Source: Planctomycetaceae bacterium (GTDB taxonomy: Bacteria; Planctomycetota; Planctomycetia; Pirellulales; Pirellulaceae). Taken from it: a DNA stretch of 7,633 nucleotides. The notes under the pieces are model-generated. The model searched no databases. It was not told where the DNA came from and saw nothing but the letters and a program-made list of their open reading frames with translations. Position numbers and translations under genes: made by a program. Below are positions 4,218-7,633 of this stretch, in pieces. The stretch covers positions 1 through 7,633 of the forward strand of contig SKVE01000370.1 in the NCBI GenBank assembly GCA_007129635.1, written 5' to 3'. Every line of letters begins with the position of its first letter. Position 1 is the stretch's first letter.

Positions 4218-6260
4218 GTGTACACGATCAACGTCGACGGCACCGATCTGCGCCGATTGACCTGTGTCCAGGACGATCACAACTACGACCCGGCCTGGCT
4301 GCCCGACGGCCGCATCGTGTTCCTCTCGTCGCGGATCTCCCAAGCTGCGTATTGCTTTTTCACGCCCGTGGGCATCCTGTGGACGATGAATGCCGACGGT
4401 TCCGATCAGCGTCAGATCTCGGCCAATTACTTGAACGACTTCACCCCTGCCGTGTTGAACGACGGGCGCATCATCTACGGACGCTGGGAATACGTGGACC
4501 GCCCGGCCATCCCGATCCAGAGCCTCTGGACGATCAACGCCGACGGGACGATGCTTCAGGGATTCTTCGGCAACCGCGTCTTGGACCCGGCGACGTTCAT
4601 CGAGCCGCAGCCGATCCCCGGTTCCCGCGCCGTGTTGTGCACGCTGACCGGCCACAACGGCTCGTGCCGCGGGGCGATCGGCATCATCGATCCCGACTTG
4701 GGTAATAACGCCCAGGAGAGCATCCGGAACATCACGCCGGAGATCCGGCTCCGCGGAGTATCGCACAGCACCAACGGACCGCGAGGGCCCTATCAGACGC
4801 CTTACCCCTTGGATCAGCAGTACTATCTGGTCTCGTACGACGGGACGCTGCTGGTGCGAGACTACGACTGCACCGTCCAGGCGACCGTGCTGGAGCCACT
4901 TGACGAGATGGGCTTTTACAACCCGCGGCCGATCCGCAGCCGGGTCCGTCCGCCGGTGCGCAGCGCTCCATGGGCCGATTCCGCCGACGCGTCGAGCATG
5001 GCGACGCTGTACTTGCAGGACATCTACAACGGGCTGGAACCGCACGTGCAGCGCGGCGAGGTCAAACAGATCGCCGTTGTCCAGGAGGTGACTCGAGCGC
5101 TGATCACCAGCCCCGGCATCCATCGGCCGCTGTACGATTTCCAGCGGATGCTGGTCTCCTGCGGGGCGACCTATGTTCCCAAGCAGGTGCTGGGGTTCGC
5201 CGACGTGGCCGAGGATGGCTCGGCCTGTTTCCACGTGCCGCCCATGCAGCCGCTGTACTTCATCGCCTTGGACGCCCAGGGGCGGGCCGTCCAGCGCATG
5301 CGGAGCTTTACCCACCTGATGCCGGGCGAAGTCCAAGGATGCATCGGCTGCCACGAGTCGCGTCACGACGGGCCGCGCCCCTTGTTGCCCGGGGCGCTGG
5401 CACGCGAGCCGCAGGAGCTGGTGCCGCCGGAGTGGGGCATACGCGGCTTCTGCTACGCCACGCTCGTCCAACCGGTGCTCGATCAGCACTGCGTCGGCTG
5501 CCATCACCCGCACGAGCCCCACCGCCTGGACCTGTCCGGCGACCGGACCGACTGCTTCAACGTGTCGTACGAGATGCTGGCCGACCTGGGGCAGGGACGG
5601 ACGGGCAGTCCTTACGTCAATTGGATCCCCACCTACAACGGCCACGAATGGAACATCCAGGAAATCAGGCCCAAGCAGTGGGGTTCGCATCCCAGCAAGC
5701 TGGCCGACCTGGTGCTCGCCGGGCACCCGGATCAGGACGGGAAGCCCCGTGTGCGGCTCAGCGAATCCGAACGGCGCCGAATCCTAATGTGGATCGATCT
5801 GAACGTGCCCTACTACGGCACCGCCGATACGGCACATCCCGACTTGCCCGGCTGCCGTCAGATCTACCCCGCCGACCTGACCCAAGTGATGAATGATGTC
5901 TTCGCCCGGCGCTGCGTCGAATGTCACCAATCGCAGCAGGAACCGATGGGGAAGAGTTGGACGGCCAGGACGGCGCGTTGGCGAGGCGACGCGATGGGAT
6001 TGCGGATCGAGCGGCCGGAGTTGAACGCCTTTCTGCTCGCTCCGCTGGCCGAAGACGCCGGCGGCACCGGGCGTTGCGGTGCGCCCGTGTTCGCGTCGAC
6101 CGAGGATGCGGATTACCAGGCCGTTCTGCAGACGTTCCTGCCCGTCCGGCAGTTGATCCGCCAACGGCCTCGGATGGACATGCCAGGCGCCGTGCCCGAT
6201 CCCGTGTGCTTCGACTGCCGACGAGCCGACGGAGCCCAACTGACCCAATCGGACCCCTGA
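4218..6260 (+). CDS. HzsA-related tri-haem cytochrome, C-terminal part
   Basis: This is the main part of the interrupted protein, 680 codons from GTG 4218, which has no ribosome-binding site and is unlikely to be a true start. Residues 1-110 carry PD40/TolB-like propeller repeats (INVDGTDLRRLT, DPAWLPDGRIVFLSS, WTMNADGSDQRQIS). The middle matches the HZS_alpha-type domain (PF18582) common in secreted planctomycete proteins. Three c-type haem sites follow: CIGCH (375-379), CVGCH (425-429) and CVECH (566-570). Near the end, LLAPLAEDAGGTGRCGAPVF and DADYQAVLQTFL are the usual closing motifs. The last 25 residues, with CFDC, look unlike the common tail and may be altered. In hydrazine synthase the alpha subunit acts in anammox, but most planctomycete relatives are not anammox enzymes, and a hydrazine role should not be assumed. 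The protein is expected outside the cytoplasm as an electron-transfer or redox protein. Confidence 0.82.
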   Translation: MYTINVDGTDLRRLTCVQDDHNYDPAWLPDGRIVFLSSRISQAAYCFFTPVGILWTMNADGSDQRQISANYLNDFTPAVLNDGRIIYGRWEYVDRPAIPIQSLWTINADGTMLQGFFGNRVLDPATFIEPQPIPGSRAVLCTLTGHNGSCRGAIGIIDPDLGNNAQESIRNITPEIRLRGVSHSTNGPRGPYQTPYPLDQQYYLVSYDGTLLVRDYDCTVQATVLEPLDEMGFYNPRPIRSRVRPPVRSAPWADSADASSMATLYLQDIYNGLEPHVQRGEVKQIAVVQEVTRALITSPGIHRPLYDFQRMLVSCGATYVPKQVLGFADVAEDGSACFHVPPMQPLYFIALDAQGRAVQRMRSFTHLMPGEVQGCIGCHESRHDGPRPLLPGALAREPQELVPPEWGIRGFCYATLVQPVLDQHCVGCHHPHEPHRLDLSGDRTDCFNVSYEMLADLGQGRTGSPYVNWIPTYNGHEWNIQEIRPKQWGSHPSKLADLVLAGHPDQDGKPRVRLSESERRRILMWIDLNVPYYGTADTAHPDLPGCRQIYPADLTQVMNDVFARRCVECHQSQQEPMGKSWTARTARWRGDAMGLRIERPELNAFLLAPLAEDAGGTGRCGAPVFASTEDADYQAVLQTFLPVRQLIRQRPRMDMPGAVPDPVCFDCRRADGAQLTQSDP

Positions 6261-6367
6261 AATCCAGACGCGTCGCTTTTCGCAGAGGTCGCTTTGTCAC
6301 GCGGCAAACCGTCTTGAGCGTGTCTTGCTGCCTGCTGAAGAAGGGGACCGACGCCCATGGAGTTGTC

Positions 6368-6733
6368 ATGCCTGCCAATCTTGCCCACCGTTTTCTCGTT
6401 GTTTTGACCTGTGTCTTTGGCTGTGCCGCGCTGCTTATCGGCACCGCCGTGTCAGCGGAACCTGACTCCGTGCGGATCACCACCGCCGGGCGTTCGTTCA
6501 CGGTCGAAACCCGGCGACTGCGCGTCACCTTCGAAGACGGCATGATCGTGACGCTCGAGAACCTGCAGACCGGCGAGCGCCACGCGGATGCCGGGCTCGA
6601 CGACCTTGGGATGCCCCGAGGCGTGGGCCACTTGCGGGGCGGCGTCGAGCACGTCGAACGCCTGCACGTCCCCTGGCATACATCGTCGACGACGCTTGCC
6701 GAAGAGCACGAAATCGACTTGAACCGCCTTTGA
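6368..6733 (+). pseudogene. N-terminal stub of a secreted protein
   Basis: A 121-residue product with a good signal peptide (residues 1-30, FLVVLTCVFGCAALLIGTAV then SA, cleavage before E31). The mature part, SFTVETRRLRVTFEDGMIVT then LENLQTGERH and GMPRGVGHLRGGVE, looks like the first beta-strands of a much larger secreted planctomycete protein, possibly a carbohydrate-active or beta-sandwich type; I cannot name the family. The frame ends abruptly at TGA 6731-6733 as a nucleotidyltransferase region begins, and neither of the other frames continues it. It is probably a 3'-truncated gene, though an intact small exported protein cannot be excluded. ATG 6368 is preceded by GGAG (6359-6362), 5 bases away. 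It starts 107 bases after the multihaem gene and may be cotranscribed with it. Confidence 0.5.
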
Positions 6734-6761
6734 TACCGTGATGCAAGAGATCGCCCGGAGG

Positions 6762-7191
6762 ATGAGCCGCGGAGCAAGCTGATCTGCAGCGCCGGGTCAT
6801 CGATGTCTTGGAAGATCAGCGCATCGTGTATCTGCTGGTGGGTTCTCTGGCGAGCGGTATGTACGGCGAGCCACGGTTGACGGTCGATGTCGTGGTCGTG
6901 GTCGAATTGAATCTGCCGCAGGCAGCAAAGCTCTGTGCCGCCTTTCCCGCCGCGGCGTATTACGTCAGCGAGACAGCCGCGCGCCAGGCCGTCGCGAGGG
7001 GCGGCCAATTCAACGTGATCCATCCTGCTTCCGGGAATAAGTTGCCGGCATGTTGCAGGTCAGCGCTGATTGAGGATGGCAGGAACACGTCATCGTGGAC
7101 GCAAAGAAGGCTCTTACTGCAAAAAAACGTCCTGGTTTGTGGTACGATGATGGAGCCGAACGATGCGGTGAGACGACGTTTACCGTGGTAA
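6762..7191 (+). pseudogene. Decayed nucleotidyltransferase (DUF6036/AbiEii-like)
   Basis: The frame around 6784-7041 reads ADLQRRVIDVLEDQ-like text, then YLLVGSLASGMYGEPRLTVD, then YYVSETAARQAVARG and FNVIHPASGNK. This is the fold of MNT/AbiEii-like nucleotidyltransferases, some of which are toxins of toxin-antitoxin or abortive infection systems. Three faults are visible. The likely start ATG AGC at 6762 is one base out of frame with the rest (removing one C gives MSAEQADLQRRV). The second catalytic Asp expected after TVDV is Val (GTG 6892-6894), giving DVVVVVE. After GNK (7041) the expected IDF-type acidic segment is replaced by unrelated sequence to TAA 7191. The only in-frame start downstream of the shift that keeps the GS motif is TTG 6808. 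A dead gene is most likely. The minus strand shows no better reading. Confidence 0.65.
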
Positions 7192-7206
7192 GGAGAGACG
7201 CCTGTG

Positions 7207-7633
7207 ATGCTAGACCAACAACAACCGTACGACCGGAGCAGCAAGTGGCTGATCCAGCATCACGGGGATTCCATGCTGCGGCTGGCCAGGGTCAAGAACA
7301 TCCGGGCGTGGCGGCCGGCGCAAGCCGAGGTTGTCCAGCCACGGCGGTTGCCAGATGGATTGCTGGAGGTCCAGCTCGACGGCGAAACCGAGGAAGTACC
7401 GTTCTTGCTGGAAGTGACGACGTATCCCCAGCGCCGCGTGAGCCAACAGATGACCGACGACCTGTTGCTGGTATATCTGGACAGGGGCCGCTTAGCGGAG
7501 GGGGTAATTCTGGTCCTGCGGCCCAAGGGCAAGTATCGCGTGCCCCGGAGCCGCAGCCTACGCAGCGGCTACGGGTTCTCGTCGTGCCGTCTGAAGTGGC
7601 ACGTCGTGGAGTTGTGGACGATCCCGGCCGAAG
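7207..7633 (+). CDS. Rpn-like PD-(D/E)XK nuclease/transposase family protein, 5' part
   Basis: The frame is open from the start to the window edge (142 codons; the 3' end is missing). ATG 7207 has AAGGAGAG at 7190-7197 with a 9-base gap; GTG 7204, one codon earlier, is an equally valid start. The opening PYDRSSKWLIQHHGDSMLRL, then EVVQPRRLPDGLLEVQLDGE, FLLEVTTYPQRRVSQQM and YLDRGRLAEGVILVLRPKGK, matches a family of Rpn/YhgA-related proteins frequent in planctomycetes and cyanobacteria. In Rpn proteins the acidic strand residues form a PD-(D/E)XK nuclease site; here LEVQL and LLEVTTY are candidates. Known Rpn proteins are DNA endonucleases that promote recombination; the role of this branch is unknown. 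A possible extended -10 TGGTACGAT (7140-7148), preceded by seven A bases at 7121-7127, could drive it. The visible part has no defect. Confidence 0.75.
   Translation, partial: MLDQQQPYDRSSKWLIQHHGDSMLRLARVKNIRAWRPAQAEVVQPRRLPDGLLEVQLDGETEEVPFLLEVTTYPQRRVSQQMTDDLLLVYLDRGRLAEGVILVLRPKGKYRVPRSRSLRSGYGFSSCRLKWHVVELWTIPAE

Noticed and set aside
4218..4220. GTG 4218 as a genuine independent start for a second gene
   Set aside because: No ribosome-binding site, no signal peptide although haem sites need export, and it starts in the middle of a propeller repeat.
3165..5726. An 853-codon open frame on the minus strand
   Set aside because: It is the antisense shadow of the multihaem gene in GC-rich DNA; it is rich in Arg, Val, Gly and Asp, shows no domain pattern, and the opposite strand has clear haem and propeller motifs.
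5758..7023. A 421-codon open frame on the minus strand spanning several plus-strand genes
   Set aside because: It crosses the ends of three plus-strand genes, is low-complexity Arg/Ser-rich text, and has no start signal or family pattern.
1..7633. CRISPR array, tRNA, rRNA or known riboswitch
   Set aside because: No regularly spaced repeats, no tRNA cloverleaf-type sequence and no known RNA motif were seen on reading both strands; small RNAs cannot be excluded by eye.

Overview
The window reads as chromosomal DNA of a GC-rich planctomycete (Pirellulales-like). The grounds are the gene types: a secreted EF-hand/alpha-beta-hydrolase fusion, a secreted discoidin plus HzsA-related multihaem c-type cytochrome, an ECF sigma factor remnant of planctomycete style, a HigBA toxin-antitoxin pair, and a RAYT-type transposase end. 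This is inferred from family recognition by eye; no database search was run.

Layout, all on the plus strand unless noted. 1-117: C-terminal end of a REP-associated tyrosine transposase. 148-1035: higB-higA toxin-antitoxin operon, with an unusual start problem in higB. 1036-1369: non-coding, holding a 70-base palindromic REP/MITE-like element at 1251-1321. 1370-1714 (minus): remnant of an ECF sigma factor that kept region 2 but lost region 4. 1738-2922: secreted alpha/beta hydrolase with an N-terminal EF-hand. 2923-3317: spacer with a perfect palindrome, a possible 65-codon minus-strand ORF, a near-consensus sigma70-type promoter and two dyads. 3318-6260: one secreted discoidin/beta-propeller/tri-haem HzsA-related gene, cut in two by a single in-frame TAA at 4212-4214. 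6368-6733: N-terminal stub of a secreted protein. 6762-7191: decayed nucleotidyltransferase (DUF6036/AbiEii-like). 7207-end: 5' part of an Rpn-like PD-(D/E)XK family gene.

How the genes relate: higBA is a self-contained operon. The hydrolase and the multihaem protein each have their own upstream signals and both are predicted to be exported; a joint role in polymer breakdown is possible but unproven. Many genes here are truncated or broken (sigma factor, multihaem protein, secreted stub, nucleotidyltransferase), and these lie among mobile-type elements (RAYT end, palindromic repeat, Rpn-like gene). The region therefore looks like decaying accessory DNA. I found no convincing new multi-gene system. 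The best target for follow-up is the interrupted multihaem gene.
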